NCBI GenBank assembly: GCA_021159265.1
Contig: JAGGSD010000341.1
Coordinates: forward strand, 1 to 6,633
Origin: Syntrophobacterales bacterium
Lineage (GTDB): Bacteria > Desulfobacterota > Syntrophia > Syntrophales > UBA6807
Direction: 5' to 3'
DNA length: 6,633 nt
Below the pieces are notes generated by a model that had not been told where the DNA came from, searched no databases, and saw nothing but the letters and a program-made list of their open reading frames with translations. Position 1 is the first letter of the stretch, and the number at the start of each line of letters is the position of its first letter. This document shows, piece by piece, positions 1 to 5,427 of the stretch. The translations under genes were made by a program, and so were the position numbers.

Positions 1-1119
1 TCAGCAACAATGCAGTATACGCTGACAATTGCTAAAACCGGGCAGGGCACGGTTACTCCTGACGTGGGTGATCATGATTATGATGCAGCCACCGTGGTCG
101 ATCTGACAGCTACGCCGGATAACTACTGGACATTTGACGGCTGGGATGGGGACGTAGCCGATGTTGGCGACTCTACGACAACTATTACCATGGATTCCGA
201 TAAGACTGTCACGGCAACATTCGTTGCGGACAACGACAACGACGGAGTTGCCGATAGTGAAGAACAGGGACCAGATGGCACGGATACAAGCTATGACGGT
301 GATAATGACGGCATGCCTGACAACCAGCAGGATAATGCGGCTTCATGTCACACCCATGATAACTCTTACTATATTACGTTAGCTGTTCCCAGTGGAGAAA
401 TATTGAGCGATACTCAGACTAAAGATAATCCCTCACCTTCAGATTCTCCTTCCGGTGTTGATTTTCCGTACGGGTTCATTGAATTTACCATAAATAATGT
501 AACTCCAGGCGCCGCCACGACTGCGACTTTGTATCTTGATACATCCGGATCTGTGCCCACTACCTACTACAAATATGGACCAACGCCAACCGATAGCACT
601 AGTCACTGGTATGAATTCCTCTACGATGGTGAGACGGGTGCAGAGATTAGTAATCATGAGATTACCCTGCACTTTGTTGACGGTAAGCGAGGCGACGATG
701 ATTTAACGGCCAATGGAACCATCATTGACCAGGGTGCGCCTGGTAACCCAAGCTCCAGTACGGCAACCGGCGGCAGTAGCAACTGTTTCATTGCCACGGC
801 GGCCTATGGTTCGTCTATGGAGCCACATGTATTGGTGCTGCGTGATTTCAGGGATCGCTTTCTGCTCAACAATTCAGCGGGTAAGGCTTTTGTGCGACTC
901 TACTATACCTTTTCACCGCCTGTGGCTGACTTCATTGCCAAACATGGCGCGCTGCGGGCTGTTGTGAGAATCGGATTGATGCCGTTCGTGGGGATGAGTT
1001 ATATAGCGCTCCATACGACTGCTCTCCAGAAGATTATGCTCATTCTTATCGCTTTTGGTTTTCTACTGACAGTCGGTATGGGAATCAGAAATTTTAGAAG
1101 AAGAGAAGCTCTCAGTTAA
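1..1119 (+). CDS. Large surface protein, C-terminal part: InlB-like repeat, Ca-binding Asp repeats, choice-of-anchor U-like domain, CFI-box C-terminus (5' partial)
   Basis: The frame is open to the left window edge, with codons for Ser-Ala-Thr before the first Met at position 10 and no ribosome binding site there, so the true start lies upstream. Residue numbers count from that Met. Residues 2-71 match the bacterial InlB/Listeria-Bacteroides type beta repeat (YTLTI, GWDGD, VTATF). Residues 74-82 (DNDNDGVAD) and 96-104 (DGDNDGMPD) are thrombospondin type-3-like calcium-binding motifs. Residues about 150-245 resemble the choice-of-anchor U domain (YGFIEFTI, KYGPTP, WYEF, DGKRGDDD). After a Ser/Gly-rich linker comes CFIATAAYG (259-267), the hallmark of the CFI-box-CTERM domain, then a hydrophobic segment (about 320-335), a probable membrane helix (341-358) and a basic tail (RNFRRR). 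By family knowledge it is exported and envelope-anchored; ligand and partner are unknown. Domain calls are by eye. The missing N-terminus probably holds the signal peptide and more repeats. Confidence 0.85.
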   Translation, partial: SATMQYTLTIAKTGQGTVTPDVGDHDYDAATVVDLTATPDNYWTFDGWDGDVADVGDSTTTITMDSDKTVTATFVADNDNDGVADSEEQGPDGTDTSYDGDNDGMPDNQQDNAASCHTHDNSYYITLAVPSGEILSDTQTKDNPSPSDSPSGVDFPYGFIEFTINNVTPGAATTATLYLDTSGSVPTTYYKYGPTPTDSTSHWYEFLYDGETGAEISNHEITLHFVDGKRGDDDLTANGTIIDQGAPGNPSSSTATGGSSNCFIATAAYGSSMEPHVLVLRDFRDRFLLNNSAGKAFVRLYYTFSPPVADFIAKHGALRAVVRIGLMPFVGMSYIALHTTALQKIMLILIAFGFLLTVGMGIRNFRRREALS

Positions 1120-1120
1120 G

Positions 1121-1197
1121 GAAATTGGGGACGGGTTCACATTTCTCTCAAATGTCTGTTCAAAATAGGTTACATTGCAAGATCTGATCCCTGAGAC
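1121..1197. repeat. Possible degraded interspersed (REP/RAYT-type) repeat remnants
   Basis: Directly after the stop codon lie two phrases, AATTGGGGACGGGTTCACAT near 1124-1143 and TTGCAAGATCTGATCCC near 1176-1192. Both resemble, from memory, dispersed non-coding repeats common in deltaproteobacterial genomes, often near Y1 (REP-associated) transposases. No transposase is present and the two pieces are not clear inverted copies of each other, so this would be a decayed fragment at most. The stretch has no convincing ORF. The assignment is an inference and weak. Confidence 0.25.
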
Positions 1198-1210
1198 ATC
1201 ACTATATAAA

Positions 1211-1241
1211 GGCGGAGCCGGTAATGGCTCTGCCTTTTTTT
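1211..1241 (+). terminator. Rho-independent terminator upstream of the nitrilase-family gene
   Basis: A 9-bp stem, GGCGGAGCC paired with GGCTCTGCC (one G-U pair), closes a 6-base loop and is followed by seven T. It lies about 90 bases after the surface-protein stop and 30 bases before the leader ORF. The simple reading is termination of the surface-protein transcript. Only about 30 bases separate it from the leader ORF, leaving little room for a separate downstream promoter. The hydrolase may therefore be transcribed through this hairpin, which would then act as an attenuator. Confidence 0.8.
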
Positions 1242-1270
1242 GTTGCTATTCTCTTGCAGGAGACAAAAAA

Positions 1271-1324
1271 ATGAGTAGTATGAAAAACCAGTGGACAAGT
1301 AAGGTGAGTGAGAACTACACATGA
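1271..1324 (+). CDS. Possible 17-residue leader peptide overlapping the hydrolase start
   Basis: ATG at 1271 follows AGGAG (1258-1262) with 8 bases of spacing, a better ribosome binding site than the hydrolase has. It opens a 17-codon frame, MSSMKNQWTSKVSENYT. Its TGA stop (1322-1324) overlaps the hydrolase ATG (1321-1323) as ATGA, the classic geometry for translational coupling. The next gene's own frame has a TGA at 1309-1311, so this is not an N-terminal extension of the hydrolase. The peptide has no run of one amino acid that would suggest classic amino-acid attenuation, and no recognisable domain. It could be a coupling leader, a tiny protein, or chance; the combination of a good binding site and exact overlap favours translation. 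Confidence 0.4.
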   Translation: MSSMKNQWTSKVSENYT

Positions 1325-2130
1325 AAGCAGGATTCGTACAGTTTGAACCGTTATTCGGTGAAGTGGATAAAAATATGGAGAAAGTGGAAAAATTGATAGA
1401 CAACGTTGATGCTGACCTTTTGGTATTGCCCGAGCTCTTCAACACCGGCTATGTTTTTACTTCAATAGACGAGGTTGCTGCTCTGTCCGAGGAGATTCTG
1501 AAGGGAAAGACGACGCAGGCGCTCATGAGAATGGCTAAAAGCAAAGACGTGTTTCTCGTGGCGGGTATTGCCAAGAAGAGTGACGATAAGTACTTTAACT
1601 CGGCCGTCATCGTTTCTCCGCAGGGATATATCGGAACTTACAGAAAAATCCATTTGTTTTTTGAAGAAAAACTCTGGTTTGACCCGGGTGATGGTAATTT
1701 TGAAGTCTATGATATCGGAAAGTATAAATTCGGGGTCATGATCTGTTTCGACTGGTTTTTCCCTGAAGCCATGCGTGCTTTATCTTTGCAGGGTGCCCAT
1801 ATCATCTGTCACAGTTCGAATCTGGTTCTTCCATTCTGCCAGGATGCCATGAAAACAAGGTGTCTCGAAAACCGTGTCTTTGCTATAACGGCAAACAGGA
1901 CGGGCACGGAAGCACGAAACGGAAAATCTCTGACGTTTACAGGAAAAAGTCAGATAACCGGTCATACGGCGGAAGTCTTCTATCAAGCCGCTCCCGATAC
2001 CGATGAGGTTGGTATTGTCGATGTCGATATGACAATAGCCGAAAATAAACGACTCAACGAGTACAATGATATTTTCGAGGACAGAAGGCCGGAATTTTAT
2101 AAGCGGCTTCTCCGGGATTCGGCTGAGTAG
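1321..2130 (+). CDS. Nitrilase-superfamily carbon-nitrogen hydrolase
   Basis: A complete 269-residue protein of usual length for the single-domain nitrilase superfamily, cytoplasmic with no signal peptide. The Glu-Lys-Cys catalytic triad is visible: E38 in LLVLPELFNTGY, K109 in YRKIHLF, and C142 in GVMICFDWFFPEA. The conserved second Glu is E115 or E116 after HLF. Such enzymes hydrolyse amides, N-carbamoyl compounds or nitriles through a Cys thioester. The CFDWFFPEA box and CLENRVF/ANRTG region recall the N-carbamoylputrescine amidase and beta-ureidopropionase branch, but the substrate cannot be read from sequence. The start at 1321 is fixed by an in-frame stop at 1309 and has AAGGTGAG at 1301-1308, a rather long 12-base spacing. 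The gene stands alone, follows a terminator and a possible coupled leader peptide, and converges on the PEP-CTERM genes. No polyamine or pyrimidine gene is beside it to hint at a pathway. Confidence 0.93.
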   Translation: MKAGFVQFEPLFGEVDKNMEKVEKLIDNVDADLLVLPELFNTGYVFTSIDEVAALSEEILKGKTTQALMRMAKSKDVFLVAGIAKKSDDKYFNSAVIVSPQGYIGTYRKIHLFFEEKLWFDPGDGNFEVYDIGKYKFGVMICFDWFFPEAMRALSLQGAHIICHSSNLVLPFCQDAMKTRCLENRVFAITANRTGTEARNGKSLTFTGKSQITGHTAEVFYQAAPDTDEVGIVDVDMTIAENKRLNEYNDIFEDRRPEFYKRLLRDSAE

Positions 2131-2196
2131 GGAAATCCGGAAAATTCCTTAGGCAAAATCTGTCCACTATACTCGCTAATAAAAACGCAAACAATA

Positions 2197-2238
2197 ATAA
2201 AGGGCAGAGGAAATCCAGTTTACTCCCCTGCCCTTTAT
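2197..2238. terminator. Bidirectional hairpin terminator between convergent genes
   Basis: An 11-bp perfect inverted repeat, ATAAAGGGCAG paired with CTGCCCTTTAT, encloses a 20-base loop. It sits 66 bases after the hydrolase stop and 36 bases beyond the minus-strand PEP-CTERM stop, in the right place to end both. The A/T ends of the stem give short U runs on both transcripts. The minus direction has the better T-rich tail. Confidence 0.65.
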
Positions 2239-2274
2239 CAGCAATATGTAATGATGTTTAATTTATATTTACAC

Positions 2275-3120
2275 TTACATCTTTCGTCTCAGTCCTGCAA
2301 GACCAATCAGACCGAAACCTAAAAGAAGCATCGTTGCGGGTTCGGGAACAGTCGTCCCTCCGCCTTTAAGCTCGCCATCCATACCACCACCTGTAAGATC
2401 GTTGGGATCACCAAAATATGCCTCGGCACCTGTCTCATAACCCGGCCCGCCGACGTATACGTTCAATGTATAGGACAAATCAAAAGAGTGGCCCGCATTC
2501 ATGTAACCCAGGTTCAGAGAGCCGCTGTATGAGCTAAACTCATAGCCCATTATATTTGGCCAAGTGGGATCGTCGGCGAAATAGACGCCACCAAGGTCCG
2601 TACCGCTCTGGGTGGTAGTCGTTCCAACCATACCTCCAGCAACCTCGAAAGCAGAAGCCCATACTTGCGAGCTGTCAACAAGAATGGAAATTTCATAGCC
2701 CGCCCTCATTATCGGACCACTGCACCAGTCAAAGATGGTTAGCTTGCCGTTTGTAATGTTGAAATCCCAGGAATAGTTTCCGGCGCTTCCCACGGTATAG
2801 GATTCAGACCATGTAACCGATGCGTCTGCGGAATGGGCCATACCACCAGAGGCCAGCAGGTAATTTGCGTCGGCTGCAATGTGCCCGGCGTCATTGCCGG
2901 AAGCACTGGCGGCAATACCATTGAAGTCCTGTGGATCGCCCGAAGAAACTGACGAAGAGACCGTGCCGGAAGAACCGGTGTCGGGATCAGTGGCGGTTTC
3001 TGGAGGAGTATAATCCAGAAAATACTTGGCAGACGTGCTCATCTGCAGGGCAAATGCCGGGGTCAGTGTCCATACTAACAGGAAGCCCAAGGCAAAAACC
3101 AGAATTTTTAGATTTCTCAT
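2275..3120 (-). CDS. PEP-CTERM sorting-domain protein, secreted
   Basis: A 281-residue exported protein. I chose ATG at 3120 rather than the in-frame ATG at 3135, because AAAGGAG lies just upstream of 3120 and overlaps the earlier start. The signal peptide is residues 1-24 (MRNLK, a long hydrophobic core, then AFA as likely cleavage site). The mature part is rich in Ser, Gly, Thr and Asp with aromatic beta-strand patterns, and I do not recognise a named domain. The C-terminus is a textbook PEP-CTERM signal: VPEPAT (258-263), a hydrophobic helix, then Arg-Arg-Lys. In characterised systems the signal is recognised by the membrane enzyme exosortase (EpsH/XrtA type) and the proteins are linked to exopolysaccharide; neither is encoded here. 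The gene lies 78 bases downstream of a second, shorter PEP-CTERM gene. It has no clear promoter of its own, so co-transcription from the sigma-54 promoter at 3569-3584 is likely. A single Cys (in DWCSGP) is present in the mature part. Confidence 0.9.
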   Translation of the reverse strand: MRNLKILVFALGFLLVWTLTPAFALQMSTSAKYFLDYTPPETATDPDTGSSGTVSSSVSSGDPQDFNGIAASASGNDAGHIAADANYLLASGGMAHSADASVTWSESYTVGSAGNYSWDFNITNGKLTIFDWCSGPIMRAGYEISILVDSSQVWASAFEVAGGMVGTTTTQSGTDLGGVYFADDPTWPNIMGYEFSSYSGSLNLGYMNAGHSFDLSYTLNVYVGGPGYETGAEAYFGDPNDLTGGGMDGELKGGGTTVPEPATMLLLGFGLIGLAGLRRKM

Positions 3121-3198
3121 AATCACTCCTTTCATTGTTATAGTTTTAGGGAACCTTGATATGCTTTATAAATCCGGCATAAACACAAAAAAATACGA

Positions 3199-3521
3199 TC
3201 AACCTTTATGAAATGATTTTTCAGTATTCCTTTTTGTTCGAATACAACAAAGGCCGATTATGCCGATAACAAATAACTTCATGGTTGCCGGTTCCGGAAC
3301 CGAACTTATAGCTTCATACTCTACAACATATCCACTTTGCTTCCAATCATCCGCACCGGTTAAGTCGTTCCACTCTTTTCCATCCAAGTTCCAATCATGG
3401 CCGAATATAATTCGGTTTTCATTACTGCCAACAGCACTCCATTGTACCGGCGTCGCATTTCCTGTCCCTGTAATTGCCAACAGCAATATCACTGTACAAT
3501 ATAATATTAACTGTTTTTCAC
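3199..3521 (-). pseudogene. Short PEP-CTERM protein gene, frameshifted after the start; shrunken lectin-like domain
   Basis: The only in-frame start in the long frame is GTG at 3492, which lacks a ribosome binding site and gives a signal peptide without a basic n-region. A better start is GTG at 3521, with GGAG five bases upstream (3527-3530). Its frame reads MKNS and stops. A -1 shift, or one extra base in the A run at 3514-3518, joins it to the long frame and gives M-K-x-QLILYCTVILLLAITGTGNA, a normal signal peptide. The product would be about 107 residues. The mature part begins TPVQWSAVGSNENR and ends WNDLTGADDW...GYVVEYE. These resemble the first and last pieces of a C-type-lectin-like domain as seen in other PEP-CTERM proteins, with the middle missing. 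Then come VPEPAT, a membrane helix and a basic tail (RTKR). It may be a decayed gene, a sequencing error in the A run, or a slippage-expressed gene. Confidence 0.7.
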
Positions 3522-3568
3522 TTTTTCTCCTTTCCCTTTAAAATTTGTCTATATTTAATCAAAAATAC

Positions 3569-3584
3569 TGCAAAAAAAATGCCA
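3569..3584 (-). promoter_or_regulatory. Sigma-54 (-24/-12) promoter of the PEP-CTERM pair
   Basis: Read on the minus strand the box is TGGCATTTTTTTTGCA. The GG of the -24 element and the GC of the -12 element are exactly 12 bases apart, as in the consensus TGGCAC-N5-TTGCA. Transcription would start near 3558, about 37 bases before the GTG at 3521 and its ribosome binding site. PEP-CTERM genes are known to be controlled by the PrsK/PrsR two-component pair with sigma-54, so context and motif agree. The regulator genes are not in this window. Confidence 0.8.
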
Positions 3585-3770
3585 TTTGCATAACCTGTTG
3601 ATATTTCAGAATAATCACAAATATGCTATTCCGATTACTGTTTTGATTTTGTAAACGTATCCGACAGTCTTTTCCGGGTTTTCACGGGAATCTGCGGGGC
3701 ATAAAAACATAACTGTCTATATTTATTGACAGAACAGCCCAAAAAAGGCCGTGGCAAAAAGTGTCGGCAT
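3585..3770 (-). promoter_or_regulatory. Candidate upstream activator region with repeated GACAG/CCGACA motifs
   Basis: This stretch has no convincing gene and lies 1-190 bases upstream of the -24/-12 promoter. CCGACAGTCTTTT (3661-3673, + strand) is mirrored on the minus strand as CCGACACTTTTTGCC (3767-3753). Between them is CTGTC-N10-GACAG (3713-3732). Bacterial enhancer-binding proteins usually bind paired sites at about this distance. The motif is not a published site that I know, so the call is positional inference. Confidence 0.25.
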
Positions 3771-3907
3771 GCTTTACAGATTTCGGCCTGTTTTACAAAT
3801 CGGATATTAAAACTCTCATTGTTCTTTAAAAAAAACTAAAAAAAGGGGAAAAAAGATTGAAGAATTGGAGGCTAAATCATAAATGAGTCGAGAGCAGACA
3901 CCTTTCC
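3771..3907. other. AT-rich non-coding stretch, no gene seen
   Basis: A purine-rich run (many A with short G runs) at about 3828-3858 leads to GGAGG (3867-3871) and ATG (3883) on the plus strand. That frame gives only nine codons and stops at the TAG formed by the palindromic repeat that begins at 3908. This may be the start of a gene cut off by the repeat, or chance. AGGCCG (3746-3751) and CGGCCT (3783-3788) are complementary but too far apart to be a good terminator. Confidence 0.4.
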
Positions 3908-3956
3908 TGTAGGGGCAGATGCCCTCATCGGCCCGTTCGGGGAAAGGGCCCTGCTG
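3908..3956 (+). repeat. GC-rich palindromic repeat, left copy (short form)
   Basis: It begins TGTAGGGGCAGATGCCCTCA and continues through CATCGGCCCGTTCGGGGAA to GGGCCCTGCTG. It matches the right copy at 5254-5358 read on the opposite strand, with one mismatch in the first 28 bases. It lacks about 56 internal bases found there, the junction falling at a GCCCG present at both edges of the extra segment. It starts 26 bases after the ATPase stop, so on the minus strand it may also serve as a transcript end. Confidence 0.85.
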
Positions 3957-3982
3957 ATAGGGGCCGGCAATATTTATACCGG

Positions 3983-5119
3983 TTATTGTATGAATTTGAG
4001 ATAGTTTTCCCGGTGGATTACTGTAAAGTCTGCATCGGGATAATGTGTATTCCAATCTTTAGGGGGTCTTACGGGTACGTTTTTCCATTTAATCTCATAA
4101 GCTGATAATTGACCTTTCTGTTCTTCCACAAGGTCAATTTCTTTCTTATCATAGGTTCTCCAGAAGTGCGAATTTGTTGCTGTGCGAAGATATTCCTGCC
4201 TTTTGAATCGTTCCGTTATAATGTAGTTTTCCCAGAGTTCTTCCAGGTCGTTACGAAGAGCAATTGGATTAAAGTTTCCGATCACGGCATTTCGGATTCC
4301 ATTATCCATAAAGTAGAACCTGTGGCTTTTCGTAATCTCTTTCCGCAAATTTCTACTAAATCCGCCGAGTCTGTATATGACAAATACCTTTTCCAGCAGA
4401 TTTATATACCGTTCAACTGTATTTTTACTCATTTCCAGTTGGTTTCCCAGCTCTTTCATCGAAACCGCCTTGCCGATCTGAAATGCGAGAAGCTGGAGCA
4501 ATCGCACCAGTTTATTGGCATAACGAATCCCTTCCAGCGCCAGGATATCCTTAAACAGGTATGAGCTGATTATTTCGCGCAGGTATTCCTCGCGGAATGT
4601 ATTATCGGATGATGTTATAATCTCAGGATATGAACCGTAGATGAGCCGTGATTCCAGATTTGCCTCAGTTTCGTGTCGTTTTTCGATTTTAGATATTTCC
4701 ATCTGGGCCAATGGATATAATTTAAGAACAAATTTCCTTCCTGTAAGGGGCTCACCGACATCTTTTGCCAGATCGAATGAAGAAGATCCTGTCGCAATCA
4801 CCCTGATATTTTCAATATGGTCTACGATGAGCTTGAGATTCAGCCCGATTTTCTCGACATATTGTGCTTCATCAACCACTAATAGAGAATGTTTGCCAAT
4901 AAAGTCTTTCAATATATTAGCAGACTGGCTTTCAAGATATTGTCGTGCCACAATATCATCACCGGTAACGAAGAGAACATCCGTACTGCCTTCTTTTTCT
5001 AAATATTTCTTTAAAAGCGTGGTCTTTCCCACTCGACGCGCGCCGTAAATAACCACTACTTTACCGGGTGTTATGAGTTGATGGAGATTTTCGATCTGCT
5101 TTTGTGGCACATACACCAT
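3983..5119 (-). CDS. AAA_14 family ATPase with C-terminal DUF4143 domain
   Basis: A complete 378-residue protein with the usual architecture of this family. Walker A is GARRVGKTT (26-34), Walker B is LLVVDEAQ (79-86), and a sensor-like ATGSSS follows (109-114). Residues about 215-250 look like a winged helix (MKELGNQLEMSKNTVERYI). The DUF4143 part has E297 in ELWENYI, EIDLV (327-331) and YEIKWK (341-346), the spacing of a PD-(D/E)xK nuclease-like fold. Nuclease activity has not been established for the family and its cellular role is unknown. Paralogues are numerous and patchy in bacteria and archaea, suggesting transfer. AAGGGA lies upstream of the ATG with good spacing. The gene has its own sigma-70 promoter and sits alone between two palindromic repeats in inverted orientation. 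By eye it is more AT-rich than the surface-protein gene. I see no truncation or missing key residue. Confidence 0.92.
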   Translation of the reverse strand: MVYVPQKQIENLHQLITPGKVVVIYGARRVGKTTLLKKYLEKEGSTDVLFVTGDDIVARQYLESQSANILKDFIGKHSLLVVDEAQYVEKIGLNLKLIVDHIENIRVIATGSSSFDLAKDVGEPLTGRKFVLKLYPLAQMEISKIEKRHETEANLESRLIYGSYPEIITSSDNTFREEYLREIISSYLFKDILALEGIRYANKLVRLLQLLAFQIGKAVSMKELGNQLEMSKNTVERYINLLEKVFVIYRLGGFSRNLRKEITKSHRFYFMDNGIRNAVIGNFNPIALRNDLEELWENYIITERFKRQEYLRTATNSHFWRTYDKKEIDLVEEQKGQLSAYEIKWKNVPVRPPKDWNTHYPDADFTVIHRENYLKFIQ

Positions 5120-5137
5120 TAAAGAATCCCTTAATAT

Positions 5138-5153
5138 GGTCAGTCAACTGACC
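5138..5153. promoter_or_regulatory. 16-bp palindrome at the ATPase transcription start, candidate operator
   Basis: GGTCAGTCAACTGACC is a perfect 7-bp inverted repeat around a 2-base centre. It lies between the -10 box and the start codon, covering the predicted +1. A repressor binding here would block the promoter; alternatively it could form a small hairpin at the mRNA 5' end. No cognate regulator gene is adjacent. Confidence 0.5.
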
Positions 5154-5155
5154 CA

Positions 5156-5183
5156 ATTATACATAATATAGTCAATATATCAA
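5156..5183 (-). promoter_or_regulatory. Sigma-70 type promoter for the AAA_14 ATPase gene
   Basis: On the minus strand TTGATA (-35, 5183-5178) and TATAAT (-10, 5161-5156) are separated by 16 bases. The -10 is a perfect match and the -35 matches 5 of 6. The predicted start falls at the palindrome just downstream. The start codon follows the -10 box by 36 bases. The surrounding DNA is AT-rich, as usual for strong promoters. Confidence 0.7.
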
Positions 5184-5253
5184 CCATAATTTATGATATT
5201 TTTCAAAATATGTGTGGATATCTAATCCATCGGATTTTGGTGAGACCCCCTTC

Positions 5254-5358
5254 CAGTAGGGCCCGTTCCCCGAACGGGCTAATTTCACCGTGAGCCCTTC
5301 GACTTAGCTCAGGATGTACCCGTCGAACGGCGGGCCGATGAGGGCATCGGCCCCTACA
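5254..5358 (-). repeat. GC-rich palindromic repeat, right copy (long form)
   Basis: The minus-strand reading starts TGTAGGGGCCGATGCCCTCA and ends GGGCCCTACTG, matching the left copy at 3908-3956. It contains two perfect hairpins, GGCCGATG/CATCGGCC with a 4-base loop and GCCCGTTC/GAACGGGC with a 3-base loop. An extra internal segment contains AGCCCTTCGACTTAGCTCAG, a phrase resembling a repeat widespread in environmental bacterial genomes. With the left copy it brackets the ATPase, the TGTAGGGGC ends facing outward. I see no matching target-site duplication outside the two ends. Confidence 0.85.
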
Positions 5359-5427
5359 AATGCTGGGCGGCATGGACGGTTCGGCTGCAAATTCCCCGTG
5401 CTGAGCTAGTAAGACCAAAACCTCTTT

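Noticed and set aside
3121..3198. Separate sigma-54 or sigma-70 promoter for the longer PEP-CTERM gene
   Set aside because: No -24/-12 match exists here, and only weak TTGATC and TATAAA-like words with poor spacing are present.
3752..3770. TGGCA...GGCATGC on the plus strand as a second sigma-54 promoter
   Set aside because: The spacing between the GG and GC elements is wrong by two bases and no plus-strand gene follows.
3816..4055. Minus-strand 79-residue frame at the end of the ATPase gene
   Set aside because: It overlaps the ATPase 3' end and reads through the GC-rich repeat and an A-rich run. It shows no motif and is best explained as a chance frame.
3908..5358. Insertion sequence or transposon carrying the ATPase
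   Set aside because: There is no transposase and no target-site duplication. The end sequences are palindromic repeats of a dispersed type, so a true transposon is not supported.
5203..5418. Minus-strand 71-residue frame over the right palindromic repeat
   Set aside because: It is composed almost entirely of the translated repeat, rich in Arg and Pro, with no start signal.
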